In this document: positions 14,514-21,880 of the stretch, piece by piece
How positions within the stretch are numbered: the first letter of the stretch is position 1
Layout of the letters: each line of letters starts with the position of its first letter
From: an uncultured bacterium
GTDB lineage: Bacteria; Actinomycetota; Coriobacteriia; Coriobacteriales; Coriobacteriaceae
DNA: 36,835 nucleotides
Reading direction: 5' to 3'
NCBI GenBank assembly: GCA_905214425.1
Contig: CAJMLY010000020.1
Span: forward strand, 1 to 36,835
Notes under the pieces: model-generated
Databases searched by the model: none
What the model saw: the letters and a program-made list of their open reading frames with translations, nothing else
Told to the model about the DNA's origin: nothing
Position numbers and translations under genes: made by a program

Positions 14514-15680
14514 ATGTTCGAGAAGAGTGTCGAGGAGCTCACCGAGCTCGGCGCCCAGATCACCACGGCCGAGATTGCTCAGCAGCCCGAGCTTTGGCGT
14601 GATACGCTCAACATCTATCGCGAGAACAAGGAGGCCATCGAGGCCTTCCTGGCCGAGGCTCGCGCTATGGGCGAGGGCCGTCTGTCCGTTGTCTTCACCG
14701 GTGCCGGTACGTCCGACTACGTTGGCGATACCTGCGCCCCGTACCTGCGTCACGCTGGCAACACTGATCTCTACGACTTTAAGCCCATCGCCACGACCGA
14801 CATCGTGAGCGCCCCGCGCGACTTCCTGCGCGCCGAGGATCCCACGCTCGTGGTTTCCTTTGCCCGCTCTGGCAACAGCCCCGAGAGCCTTGCCGCCGTT
14901 GCCGTTGCCAAGGAGCTCGTCCACAACGTCAAGTTCCTCAACATCACCTGCGCTCCCGAGGGCAAGCTCGCCGTCGAGTCTGCCGATGATCCCAACGCGC
15001 TGACGCTGCTCATTCCGCGCGCCAACGACAAGGGCTTCGCCATGACTGGCTCTTATTCCTGCATGACCCTGCTCTCCACCCTTATTTTCGACACTGCCTC
15101 TGACGAGCAGAAGGCCGAGTGGGTCGAGACCATCGCCAAGATGGGCGAGGAGGTCATCGCTCGTGAGCCTGAGATCGCCGATTACCTGGCTGGCGACTTT
15201 AACCGCGTGACCTACTTGGGCTCTGGCTCCTTCGGTGGCCTTGCCCAGGAGAGCCAGCTCAAGATCCTCGAGCTTGCTCACGGCCTGGTCGCTACTTCCT
15301 ACGACACCTCCATGGGCTATCGTCACGGACCTAAGTCCTTCGTCGACGATAAGACGCTCGTCTTCGTGTTCGTCAACAACGACGCCTACACCCGTCAGTA
15401 CGACATCGACATCCTTAACGAGATCGGTGGCGACGATATTGCACAGCACACCGTCGCCGTTCAGCAGGAAGGTGCCACCGTCTATGAGGGTGAGTCCTTC
15501 ACCTTTAAGGGTTACGAGGCACTTCCCGAGGGCTACCTTGCTCTGCCGTTCGTGATGTTTGCTCAGGCTATCAGCCTGCTCAACTCCGTGCGCGTGGGCA
15601 ACACGCCCGATACGCCGAGCCCCACCGGCACGGTCAACCGCGTGGTTAAGGGCGTGACGATTCACCCCTTCACCGCTTAA
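14514..15680 (+). CDS. agaS: AgaS-like SIS-domain galactosamine-6-phosphate deaminase/isomerase
   Basis: 388 residues with two SIS domains. The first has VVFTGAGTSDYVGDTCAPYL near residue 60 and VVSFARSGNSPESLAAV near 120. The second has YLGSGSFGGLAQESQLKILE near 238, then the YDTSMGYRHGPKSFVDDKTL stretch typical of AgaS, where the RHGP motif belongs to the active site. AgaS deaminates galactosamine-6-P to tagatose-6-P in GalNAc/GalN catabolism. The neighbouring deacetylase and PfkB kinase agree. GlmS-like glucosamine activity is less likely because there is no glutaminase domain. It starts after AGAGAGAGGT. Confidence 0.88.
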   Translation: MFEKSVEELTELGAQITTAEIAQQPELWRDTLNIYRENKEAIEAFLAEARAMGEGRLSVVFTGAGTSDYVGDTCAPYLRHAGNTDLYDFKPIATTDIVSAPRDFLRAEDPTLVVSFARSGNSPESLAAVAVAKELVHNVKFLNITCAPEGKLAVESADDPNALTLLIPRANDKGFAMTGSYSCMTLLSTLIFDTASDEQKAEWVETIAKMGEEVIAREPEIADYLAGDFNRVTYLGSGSFGGLAQESQLKILELAHGLVATSYDTSMGYRHGPKSFVDDKTLVFVFVNNDAYTRQYDIDILNEIGGDDIAQHTVAVQQEGATVYEGESFTFKGYEALPEGYLALPFVMFAQAISLLNSVRVGNTPDTPSPTGTVNRVVKGVTIHPFTA

Positions 15681-15698
15681 TCGCGTCCCCCTGTAAGG

Positions 15699-15735
15699 GC
15701 GCCCGTCCGCTCATAACGGCGGGCGGGCGCTTTTT
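15699..15735 (+). terminator. Rho-independent terminator after agaS
   Basis: GCGCCCGTCCGC and GCGGGCGGGCGC pair (one G-T), followed by TTTTT. Confidence 0.85.
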
Positions 15736-15797
15736 GTTTTACGTGAGCTGGGTATAAGCATCACCACAGTCAACTGCTTTAGAAGCAAGGAGTGCAT

Positions 15798-16967
15798 ATG
15801 AGCACGTACGCAATTAAGGCTGACAAGTTCTTCTTGCCGGCAGGCCCGCAGCTGGGCGGCTATCTCATGGTCGAGGATGGCGTTTTTGGCGCCTGGCAGG
15901 CCGACGAGCCCTCTTGCGAGATTAAGGACTACACGGGATCGTGGATCGCACCGGGTATGGTCGATACTCACATCCATGGCTTCTACAACCACTCAACTAC
16001 CGATAACGATCCCGAGGGAATCGATATCAGCTCGACCGAGCTCGCCCGTCGCGGTACCACCAGCTGGTTGCCCACGACGTTCACCGATGGCGTCGAGCAG
16101 ATCAAGGACGCCTGCGCCGCTATCGCTCAGGCGGACGAGGGTCGCGGCCCCGACTTCTGCGGCGCTCGCATTCAGGGCATCTACCTGGAGGGTCCCTTCT
16201 TTACCATGAAGCACGTGGGCGCGCAGAACCCCGCTTATCTGATCGATCCCTCCGAGGAGGTCTTCGACCAGTGGCAGGAGGCTGCGGGTGGTCGCATCGT
16301 TAAGAGCGCCATGGCGGCCGAGCGCGACGGTGCCGCTGCTTATGCAGCTGCTCTGAACGCCAAGGGTGTGGTGACCAGCATCGGTCACTCCGACGCCACC
16401 TACGATGAGTGCATCGCCGCCATCAACGCCGGTGCCAGCTGCTTTACGCATACCTATAACGGACAGCGCGGGCTGCATCACCGTGAGCCTGGTGTCGTGG
16501 GTGCCGCCATGTCCACGCCCGAGACCTACGCCGAGATCATCTGTGACGGCAAGCACGTAAACCCTGCCGCCATCAAGGCGCTGCTGCAGGCAAAGGGCTG
16601 GCAGCACACGGTGCTCATCACCGACTGCCTTGGCTGCGGCGGCATGCCCGAGGGCAGCTACACCAGCGGCGGCATGGACGTCATCATGAAGGACAACCTG
16701 TGCTGGCTCGCCGACGGCAAGAGCATCGCTGGCTCGGTACTCACGCTAGCCCAGGGCGTCAAGAACATTGTCGACTGGGGCATTGCCAGCGCCGATATCG
16801 CCATTCGCATGGCAACCGAGGTGCCGGCACGCTCCGCGCACATCGAGGATAAGTGCGGCAGCATCATGCCGGGTCGCGACGCCGACTTTGTCGTGTTCGA
16901 CCATGAGCTCACCCTCGTCGAGACGTATGTTGGCGGCCAGAGCGTCGGCAACGCTTTTACCGAGTAA
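15798..16967 (+). CDS. nagA: N-acetylglucosamine/galactosamine-6-phosphate deacetylase
   Basis: 389-residue amidohydrolase that removes acetate from GlcNAc-6-P or GalNAc-6-P. Metal and catalytic landmarks are APGMVDTHIHGFYNH near residue 53, IYLEGPFFTMKHVGAQNP near 132 (NagA EGPF motif, metal-ligand Glu), SIGHSDATYDE near 196, CFTHTYNGQRGLHHREPG near 217, and LITDCLGCGG near 275 with the catalytic Asp. The C-terminal PGRDADFVVFDHELTLVETY is the usual amidohydrolase end. ATG 15798 follows AAGGAG. In this PTS/agaS setting an AgaA (GalNAc-6-P) role is likely. A second 3' remnant of such a gene lies at 19,696. Confidence 0.92.
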   Translation: MSTYAIKADKFFLPAGPQLGGYLMVEDGVFGAWQADEPSCEIKDYTGSWIAPGMVDTHIHGFYNHSTTDNDPEGIDISSTELARRGTTSWLPTTFTDGVEQIKDACAAIAQADEGRGPDFCGARIQGIYLEGPFFTMKHVGAQNPAYLIDPSEEVFDQWQEAAGGRIVKSAMAAERDGAAAYAAALNAKGVVTSIGHSDATYDECIAAINAGASCFTHTYNGQRGLHHREPGVVGAAMSTPETYAEIICDGKHVNPAAIKALLQAKGWQHTVLITDCLGCGGMPEGSYTSGGMDVIMKDNLCWLADGKSIAGSVLTLAQGVKNIVDWGIASADIAIRMATEVPARSAHIEDKCGSIMPGRDADFVVFDHELTLVETYVGGQSVGNAFTE

Positions 16968-16979
16968 CGATAGAAAAAG

Positions 16980-17011
16980 ACGGCGGGCCCGAATCTGCTC
17001 GGACCCGCCGT
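16980..17011. terminator. Bidirectional terminator between nagA and flavodoxin
   Basis: ACGGCGGGCCCGA and TCGGACCCGCCGT form the stem; the A-run at 16974-16978 gives a T-tract for the minus-strand flavodoxin transcript. Confidence 0.75.
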
Positions 17012-17042
17012 ATGGGTTAAACGCTCAAAAGCACCTTCACAG

Positions 17043-17627
17043 TTACAGCTTGTTAGCAATCTTCTTTGCCGTGCGCTTAACGCCGGCCACCAGGCCTCCT
17101 GCAGGATGCTCCTTCTCGTATGCTAGGCGTTTCTCACGCTTGGCGTACTCTTCGACGATGATGTCGCCATACTCGTCTTCGATCTTGTCGAAGAAGTCGA
17201 CGGCGCCCTTAATTTCCTCAGCGGTCGGGTGTCCCTTTTGGACACCGCCGGTGAGTTTGAACGGTCCCCACGTATCAAAGCCGGGGCAGCCGTAGACACC
17301 CATAAAGATGGCCTGCTTCATGCGGCAGATGCCATCGATATCCTTGCCGTACCACTTGTTTTTGCCACCGTAAGTCATAAGGCCAAACACCTTGTCCTGC
17401 GGCTGCAGCACGTTGGTGAGCACACGTGCCATATCCTTGTCGATCTCGGAGTAATAGATGCCCGTGGCGACACCGATCAGATGATATTCGTGCAGGTTGG
17501 GATACTCGTTTTTGCCGAGCGCCTTGACGTCGAGGGTATCGATCTCGGGGTGTGCCTCGACGATGGCGTCCACGAGCTTTTTCGTATTGCCGTGATGGCG
17601 CGAGGCGTAGAGGATGATGGTTCGCAT
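17043..17627 (-). CDS. Flavodoxin-family protein
   Basis: 194 residues on the opposite strand to its neighbours. The FMN phosphate-binding loop is in the N-terminal MRTIILYASRHHGNTKKLVD (ASRHHGNTKK replaces the usual T/S-x-T-G-N-T). ATGIYYSEIDKDM and GLMTYGGKN are FMN-flanking loops. An extra C-terminal basic tail (RTAKKIANKL) follows a charged helix. ATG 17627 has AAAGG seven bases upstream; the open frame extends to 17786 but overlaps the divergent promoter region. It is an electron carrier with unknown partner, apparently unrelated to the sugar genes around it. Confidence 0.85.
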   Translation of the reverse strand: MRTIILYASRHHGNTKKLVDAIVEAHPEIDTLDVKALGKNEYPNLHEYHLIGVATGIYYSEIDKDMARVLTNVLQPQDKVFGLMTYGGKNKWYGKDIDGICRMKQAIFMGVYGCPGFDTWGPFKLTGGVQKGHPTAEEIKGAVDFFDKIEDEYGDIIVEEYAKREKRLAYEKEHPAGGLVAGVKRTAKKIANKL

Positions 17628-17785
17628 AAGAAGGCCTTTCAGCTGTAATTGCATCAATGCCTGTATGGTACCCCGTTGCATGGCTGGGATACCGGACGCA
17701 TCGATGAACGTGCGGGTTTGTCCTTTGGTCAGGGCCGAGACGGGTTCTTGCGAGCAAAAAAAGCAGTTGTTCGAAAGGATGGGCA

Positions 17786-18667
17786 ATGGAATACGCTCTC
17801 TCCAACGATTCGATTTCTATTAAGGTGTCTACGGCCGGCGGCTCGTTTACCTCGATTGAGGCCGACGGTCGCGAGTATTTGTGGCAGGGTGATCCCGCAG
17901 TGTGGTCCGGCCAGGCGCCGATCTGCTTCCCGATTTGCGGAGGCCTGCGCGATGGCAACGCCATGACGTTTGCCGGGCATCATGTAAAGCTCGCTCGCCA
18001 CGGGTTTGCGCGCAAGCAGGAGTGGAAGCTGCTGAGCCAAAGCGCAAACGAGCTGGCGATGTGCCTGGCATCCGAGGATAACGCTGCATTGCTGAGCGAT
18101 TATCCGTATCCGTTTAAGCTCGTCGCTCGCTATACGCTCGAGGACGCTACCGTGCGCGTTTCCTACGAGGTGACCAACGAGGGCACCGAGGACATGCCGT
18201 TCTTTATTGGCGGTCATCCCGGCTTTAGGTGCCCGCTCGACGAGGGCGAGGCCTATACGGACTACGAGTTGCGCTTTGAGAAAGACGAGGCTGCGGAGCT
18301 CTGCACCGCTGTCCCTTCGACTGGCTTGATTGACGTTACCAACCGCTCCAAGAACCCCATGGTGGGAAAGACGCTGCCCCTGTCGCACGAGCTCTTCGAT
18401 TTTGCGGAGACTATCTTTGATGTGCTCGAGAGTCGTCAGGTCACGCTTTCCAAGAAGGGTGAGGACAAGGGCGTTCGTCTGAGCTTTGAGGGCTTCCCGT
18501 ATCTCATTGTGTGGAGTAAGCCCGAGGGCGATTTTGTGGCAGTTGAACCCTGGGGCGGCCTTTCGACCTGCTCCGATGAGGACGACGTGCTTGAGCACAA
18601 GCGCGGCTGCCTTGTCGCCAAGCCCAAGGAGACCGTCGTGCGCTCGTTCACGATTGAGATCCTGTAA
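17786..18667 (+). CDS. Aldose 1-epimerase family protein (LacX/GalM-like)
   Basis: 293-residue beta-sandwich sugar mutarotase relative. SNDSISIKVSTAGGSFTSIE starts the fold. WSGQAPICFPICGGL and HHVKLARHGFARKQEW carry the LacX-type His/Arg residues, and PFFIGGHPGFRCPLDEGEAY contains the conserved His of this subfamily. The late FLIVWSKPEGDFVAVEPW-type region, beginning PYLIVWSKPEGDFVAVEPWG, is the conserved Glu-Pro-W motif. LacX proteins occur in tagatose-6-P pathway operons; substrate is probably a galactose-type or amino sugar. It starts after GAAAGGATGGG and is followed 59 bp later by the PfkB kinase. Confidence 0.87.
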   Translation: MEYALSNDSISIKVSTAGGSFTSIEADGREYLWQGDPAVWSGQAPICFPICGGLRDGNAMTFAGHHVKLARHGFARKQEWKLLSQSANELAMCLASEDNAALLSDYPYPFKLVARYTLEDATVRVSYEVTNEGTEDMPFFIGGHPGFRCPLDEGEAYTDYELRFEKDEAAELCTAVPSTGLIDVTNRSKNPMVGKTLPLSHELFDFAETIFDVLESRQVTLSKKGEDKGVRLSFEGFPYLIVWSKPEGDFVAVEPWGGLSTCSDEDDVLEHKRGCLVAKPKETVVRSFTIEIL

Positions 18668-18726
18668 TTCCGTTTTGTCGACTCGTATCGCGAGGCACAA
18701 GGAGCCTGCGAGATAAGGAGCTAAAA

Positions 18727-19662
18727 ATGATCCTCACCGTTACGATGAACCCGTCTGTCGATACGCGCTATCAGCTCGATGAGCTCGTCATCGACGACGT
18801 CAACCGTGTGACGCCCGAAAAGACCGCTGGCGGCAAGGGCCTCAACGTGGCCCGTGTGCTGGGTCAACTGGGCGACGACGTTGTGGCGACCGGTCTGCTC
18901 GGTGGCCACATGGGCGCCTACATGGCTGAGCTCATGGATGCCAACGGCATTAAGAATGATTTTGTACCCATCAAGGGCGAGACTCGTATTTGCCTCAACA
19001 TCCTCCACGCCGGCAACCAGACCGAGCTGCTCGAGAGCGGCCCGACGATTGCCCCCGAGGAGCTCGATGCCTTTACCGCCAAGTTTACCGAGCTTGCGGG
19101 CAAGGCCGACGTCGTCACCATTTCGGGTTCTCTGCCCCGCGGTGTCGAGGCAGACTACTATGCCAAGATCACGGGCATTGCCGAGAACGCCGGCGCCAAG
19201 GTGCTGCTCGATACCTCGGGTGCTTCGCTCGAGGCCGCCCTTAAGTCCGAAATTAAGCCCGAGCTGGTCAAGCCTAACCTGACCGAGATCAACGGCCTTC
19301 TGGGCACGAGCTTTACCACCGACGATGTGGACGAGCTCCGCGCCGCGCTTGCCTCTGATGCCCGCTTCTCCGATATCCCCTGGGTCGTCGTGTCCATGGG
19401 CGCTGCCGGTTCCGTTGGCTTCCACAATGGCCGTGCGTTCCGCGCCAAGACCCCCGATATCCCCGCCGTTAACGCTACGGGCTCTGGCGATTCGACCATT
19501 GCCGGCTTCGCACATGCGATTGCTGCCGGCGCCGACGACGAGACGGTGCTGCGTACCGCCAACACCTGCGGCAAGCTCAATGCCATGGATCCCATGACCG
19601 GCCATCTGGTCATGGACCGTTGGGACGAGGTCTACAACGGCGTTGTCGTGACCGAGCTGTAA
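18727..19662 (+). CDS. lacC: Tagatose-6-phosphate kinase / 1-phosphofructokinase (PfkB family)
   Basis: 311-residue PfkB sugar kinase. MILTVTMNPSVDTRYQLDEL is the LacC/FruK N-terminus. KTAGGKGLNVARVLGQLG near residue 38 is PfkB signature 1, and NATGSGDSTIAGFAHAI near residue 252 is signature 2 with the catalytic Asp and anion hole. FruK and LacC share all of these. The neighbouring agaS, deacetylase and PTS favour phosphorylation of tagatose-6-P to tagatose-1,6-bisphosphate. SD AAGGAG precedes ATG 18727. No tagatose-bisphosphate aldolase is present in the window. Confidence 0.87.
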   Translation: MILTVTMNPSVDTRYQLDELVIDDVNRVTPEKTAGGKGLNVARVLGQLGDDVVATGLLGGHMGAYMAELMDANGIKNDFVPIKGETRICLNILHAGNQTELLESGPTIAPEELDAFTAKFTELAGKADVVTISGSLPRGVEADYYAKITGIAENAGAKVLLDTSGASLEAALKSEIKPELVKPNLTEINGLLGTSFTTDDVDELRAALASDARFSDIPWVVVSMGAAGSVGFHNGRAFRAKTPDIPAVNATGSGDSTIAGFAHAIAAGADDETVLRTANTCGKLNAMDPMTGHLVMDRWDEVYNGVVVTEL

Positions 19663-19695
19663 GGGCTTGGGCGTCGGCGCCGGCATCGATTGCTA

Positions 19696-19827
19696 GCTCA
19701 TGTCGACGACAAGTGCGATAGCATTATGCTGGGGCGCGACGCCGACGTTGTCGTGTTCAATCCCGACCTTACCCTGGTCGAGGCGTATGTGGGTGGCAAC
19801 AGCGTCGGTAACGCTTTTATCGCGTAG
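19696..19827 (+). pseudogene. 3' remnant of a second nagA-like deacetylase gene
   Basis: The frame ending at TAG 19825-19827 encodes AHVDDKCDSIMLGRDADVVV followed by FNPDLTLVEAYVGGNSVGNA and FIA. This aligns without gaps to the last 43 residues of the intact nagA (AHIEDKCGSIMPGRDADFVV and onward, ending GNAFTE), with about ten substitutions. No start or catalytic part remains. It fills the gap between the kinase and YhcH genes and shows that a diverged nagA copy was once there, or was duplicated and deleted. Confidence 0.85.
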
Positions 19828-19859
19828 CCGCCAAAGAAACGATCCGAGAGGGGATTTAG

Positions 19860-20333
19860 ATGATTTACGGTGCATTGGGCGATATCGAGGAGTACCGTGG
19901 AATGCTCAAGGGCCTCGACGTGCTGATCGATTGGCTCGAGGAGAACGATCCGGCGCAGCTCGAGGTCGGCAGCCATCCGATTTTGGGCGACAAGGTCTTT
20001 GCGAACGTCATGGCTCCCACGACGCGTCCCGAGGCCGAGGCTCACTATGAGACGCATCAGCGCTATCACGACCTGCAGATCGACGTCGAGGGTCGCGAGG
20101 CCTTTAAGGTTGCCACGGGCAGCCTGACGCTGGTTCAGGAGTTTGACGAGAAGGACGACTACGATCTGGTCGATTCCGACGCCTCGATCGCCGGCGATCT
20201 TGCTGACGACAAGTTTGCGCTGTTCGTTGCCGGCGAGCCTCACATGCCCACGCTCGAGTTCCCGGGCGATGGCGCGCAGCCGGTCAAGAAGATTTGCTTT
20301 AAGCTGCTTGCAGATGCTTACTGGGAGGAGTAG
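19860..20333 (+). CDS. YhcH/YjgK/YiaL (NanQ-like) family protein
   Basis: 157-residue cupin-like protein of the EbgC/NanQ family. Visible landmarks are MIYGALGDIEEYRGMLKGLD at the start, TRPEAEAHYETHQRYHDLQI near residue 60 (metal-binding His/Glu set, H-x-x-x-x-D), the FAVFVAGEPHMPTL-type segment (here FALFVAGEPHMPTLEF, conserved HxP) and VKKICFKL near the C-terminus. Characterised members act as sialic-acid anomerases or beta-galactosidase accessory subunits. It probably anomerises a sugar of this locus. SD GAGAGGGG precedes ATG 19860. It is the last gene before a strong terminator. Confidence 0.87.
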   Translation: MIYGALGDIEEYRGMLKGLDVLIDWLEENDPAQLEVGSHPILGDKVFANVMAPTTRPEAEAHYETHQRYHDLQIDVEGREAFKVATGSLTLVQEFDEKDDYDLVDSDASIAGDLADDKFALFVAGEPHMPTLEFPGDGAQPVKKICFKLLADAYWEE

Positions 20334-20396
20334 CGCGCTGCTCGGCTGAGCTGTTCGTCTGATGGCGTGATTCCCCCCAGGGAAATCATGCTAGGA

Positions 20397-20452
20397 CCCC
20401 GCCAACCGTGTTTCCCTAGGGGAATTACGGTTGGCGGGGCTTTCTGTTTTTT
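20397..20452 (+). terminator. Strong terminator ending the sugar locus
   Basis: CCCCGCCAACCGT and ACGGTTGGCGGGG form a 13-bp perfect stem over a 17-base loop, followed by CTTTCTGTTTTTT. Confidence 0.9.
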
Positions 20453-20621
20453 CGCCCACTCGGTGGACTTCGGGTTTAATGCTTAGGGGCGGGGATTTAC
20501 CAAAGTGAAAAATTAATGAAAAGAAACCCAGTGCAACAAATGCCATGATGAGGGCTCGAATTGGCCATATAGATCTAAAATAGTCACGATATACAAATGT
20601 CGAGAGACGTTGGGGATAGAG

Positions 20622-21131
20622 ATGAAAAGAACTAAGGGTTTTCTTTTGTTGGTAATGATGCTGCTCGGACTGTTCTGCCTGAGCAGCCCTTCTTGGGCCG
20701 AGGCTGCCTGTCCTGAAGGTGAGCCTCAGCAGTCTTATACGGGCAGCCTGCTGATAACTGCTAAGGAGGGCGATGCCGACTCTCAGTCTGGGGTAAATCC
20801 CCTTGCCACTTTTGAGGGGGACGGCGGAACGGTCAAGCTTGACCATATTGGTAGCGGGATTTTGAGGTGGCAAGTTCTTCCGGACAAAATTGCGAACGAT
20901 CCCTTCTCTTTTGCTGGAACGATATATCTATACAAGGTTGTGAGCGGAAAACAAAAATACGTCGATTGCTATCCGACAAACGGGTCTGGAATTGCATTCA
21001 CCGGCATTTCGGGGCAGATTGATACACATGTACGAAAGGGAACCTATGTGGTGCGTTGGGTTGGAGCTGCTGCGGGTCCTATATGGATTGCGGTCTTGCG
21101 CCCCGATGTCCAAATAGGTTTCTCTCTCTAG
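20622..21131 (+). CDS. Secreted protein of unknown function
   Basis: 169 residues with a clear Sec signal peptide: MKRTKG, hydrophobic core FLLLVMMLLGLFCLSS, then PSWAEA with a likely cleavage after AEA near residue 28. The mature part is rich in beta-strand-like, Gly/Thr-rich sequence (DGGTVKLDHIGSGILRWQVL) and ends LRPDVQIGFSL. Two Cys are in the mature chain. I recognise no family. ATG 20622 is preceded by GGGGATAGAG. The upstream region is notably A/T-rich compared with the sugar locus. The next gene starts 14 bp downstream. Confidence 0.65.
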   Translation: MKRTKGFLLLVMMLLGLFCLSSPSWAEAACPEGEPQQSYTGSLLITAKEGDADSQSGVNPLATFEGDGGTVKLDHIGSGILRWQVLPDKIANDPFSFAGTIYLYKVVSGKQKYVDCYPTNGSGIAFTGISGQIDTHVRKGTYVVRWVGAAAGPIWIAVLRPDVQIGFSL

Positions 21132-21145
21132 ACGGGAAGTTGCTC

Positions 21146-21511
21146 ATGGACGCCATATATGACGGAGACGACTGGGTCGATCATTATACTTGGCGCCTGG
21201 TCGGCTCGGATGACAATGGGGATGTGGTGTTTGATGGGCTATGTCCAAAGCATCTCCATCCTTTTGTCTCGTCGTTAATTGAGAGTTCCGCTCGTGTTGC
21301 CCCCTACAGCTCGGCATCGCTTCATGATACGGACGTTTTGAAGACCATAAGGGAATCAATTGACGAGGGCACGATGAGCGGCCCGCTGTTTTCTCGGCTT
21401 GTGGGGCTAGATGAGATTGGCTCGAAACGACTGCTTGCGGGCGAAAAGGTGGAACTCACTTATCGGTCGATGATTTCAATCCTGCGGCTAGCCGATGTTC
21501 TTCGCAAATAA
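21146..21511 (+). CDS. Hypothetical protein
   Basis: 121 residues, mixed alpha/beta, no signal peptide or membrane segment. The N-terminal DAIYDGDDWVDHYTWRLVGS and the C-terminal DEIGSKRLLAGEKVELTYRS then ILRLADVLRK suggest a small soluble domain. I do not recognise it. ATG 21146 follows GGGAAG. It is the last host gene before the tRNA att site and is followed by the old tRNA terminator. Confidence 0.55.
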   Translation: MDAIYDGDDWVDHYTWRLVGSDDNGDVVFDGLCPKHLHPFVSSLIESSARVAPYSSASLHDTDVLKTIRESIDEGTMSGPLFSRLVGLDEIGSKRLLAGEKVELTYRSMISILRLADVLRK

Positions 21512-21574
21512 ATGAGCAGGAAGCGATCGACGTGGCGATGCTTGGGTTGGCGCACACGCACTCAAATCGGCAAC

Positions 21575-21597
21575 AAAAAAGCCGCCCGAAGGCGGCT
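21575..21597 (-). terminator. Original tRNA-Thr terminator, now separated from its gene
   Basis: AGCCGCC-CGAA-GGCGGCT preceded on the plus strand by an A-run gives, on the minus strand, a hairpin followed by TTTTTTG. It sits just left of the attL copy of the tRNA 3' end. It would have ended the tRNA transcript before the element inserted. Confidence 0.75.
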
Positions 21598-21603
21598 ATC
21601 TTG

Positions 21604-21653
21604 TGCAATGGAGCCAGCGACCGGGCTCGAACCGGTGACCCCCGCTTTACGAG
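21604..21653. repeat. attL (50-bp direct repeat, tRNA-Thr 3' end)
   Basis: Identical to 36736-36785. It contains the T-arm, acceptor 3' strand with CCA, and part of the anticodon arm of tRNA-Thr, but the match stops after TTTACGAG, so no functional tRNA is encoded here. Confidence 0.93.
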
Positions 21654-21770
21654 TACGTGAATTCGGCATTTGACGAGATGAGACCAATTTCACTGAATTT
21701 AAAGGAAGCGCAGGTAGAAATAGGTAATTAACAATTATTGAGCTAGCTATTAGAATCATATTTCCCACTA

Positions 21771-21804
21771 TTTTCACACTTAGAGAGACTTGAAAGTGTG
21801 AAAA
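21771..21804. repeat. Inverted repeat between attL and int
   Basis: TTTTCACACTT (21771-21781) and AAGTGTGAAAA (21794-21804) are perfect inverted copies. It could be an integrase arm site or a terminator-like hairpin. The 21654-21770 stretch has no gene. Confidence 0.55.
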
Positions 21805-21805
21805 G

Positions 21806-21862
21806 TTTCGATTAGGCTTGCTGGCAAAGCCTTTAAAGCTTTGCCAGCAAGCCTAATCGAAA
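21806..21862. repeat. 25-bp perfect inverted repeat just upstream of int
   Basis: Arms at 21806-21830 and 21838-21862 (core ATTAGGCTTGCTGGCAAAGC and its complement) with a 7-base loop. It ends about 8 bp before the integrase Shine-Dalgarno. It is too long for a typical operator and lacks a T-run typical of terminators. A transcription barrier shielding int from read-through, or an integrase/excisionase arm structure, is possible. Confidence 0.6.
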
Positions 21863-21880
21863 ATCTAACGAGGGATATGA

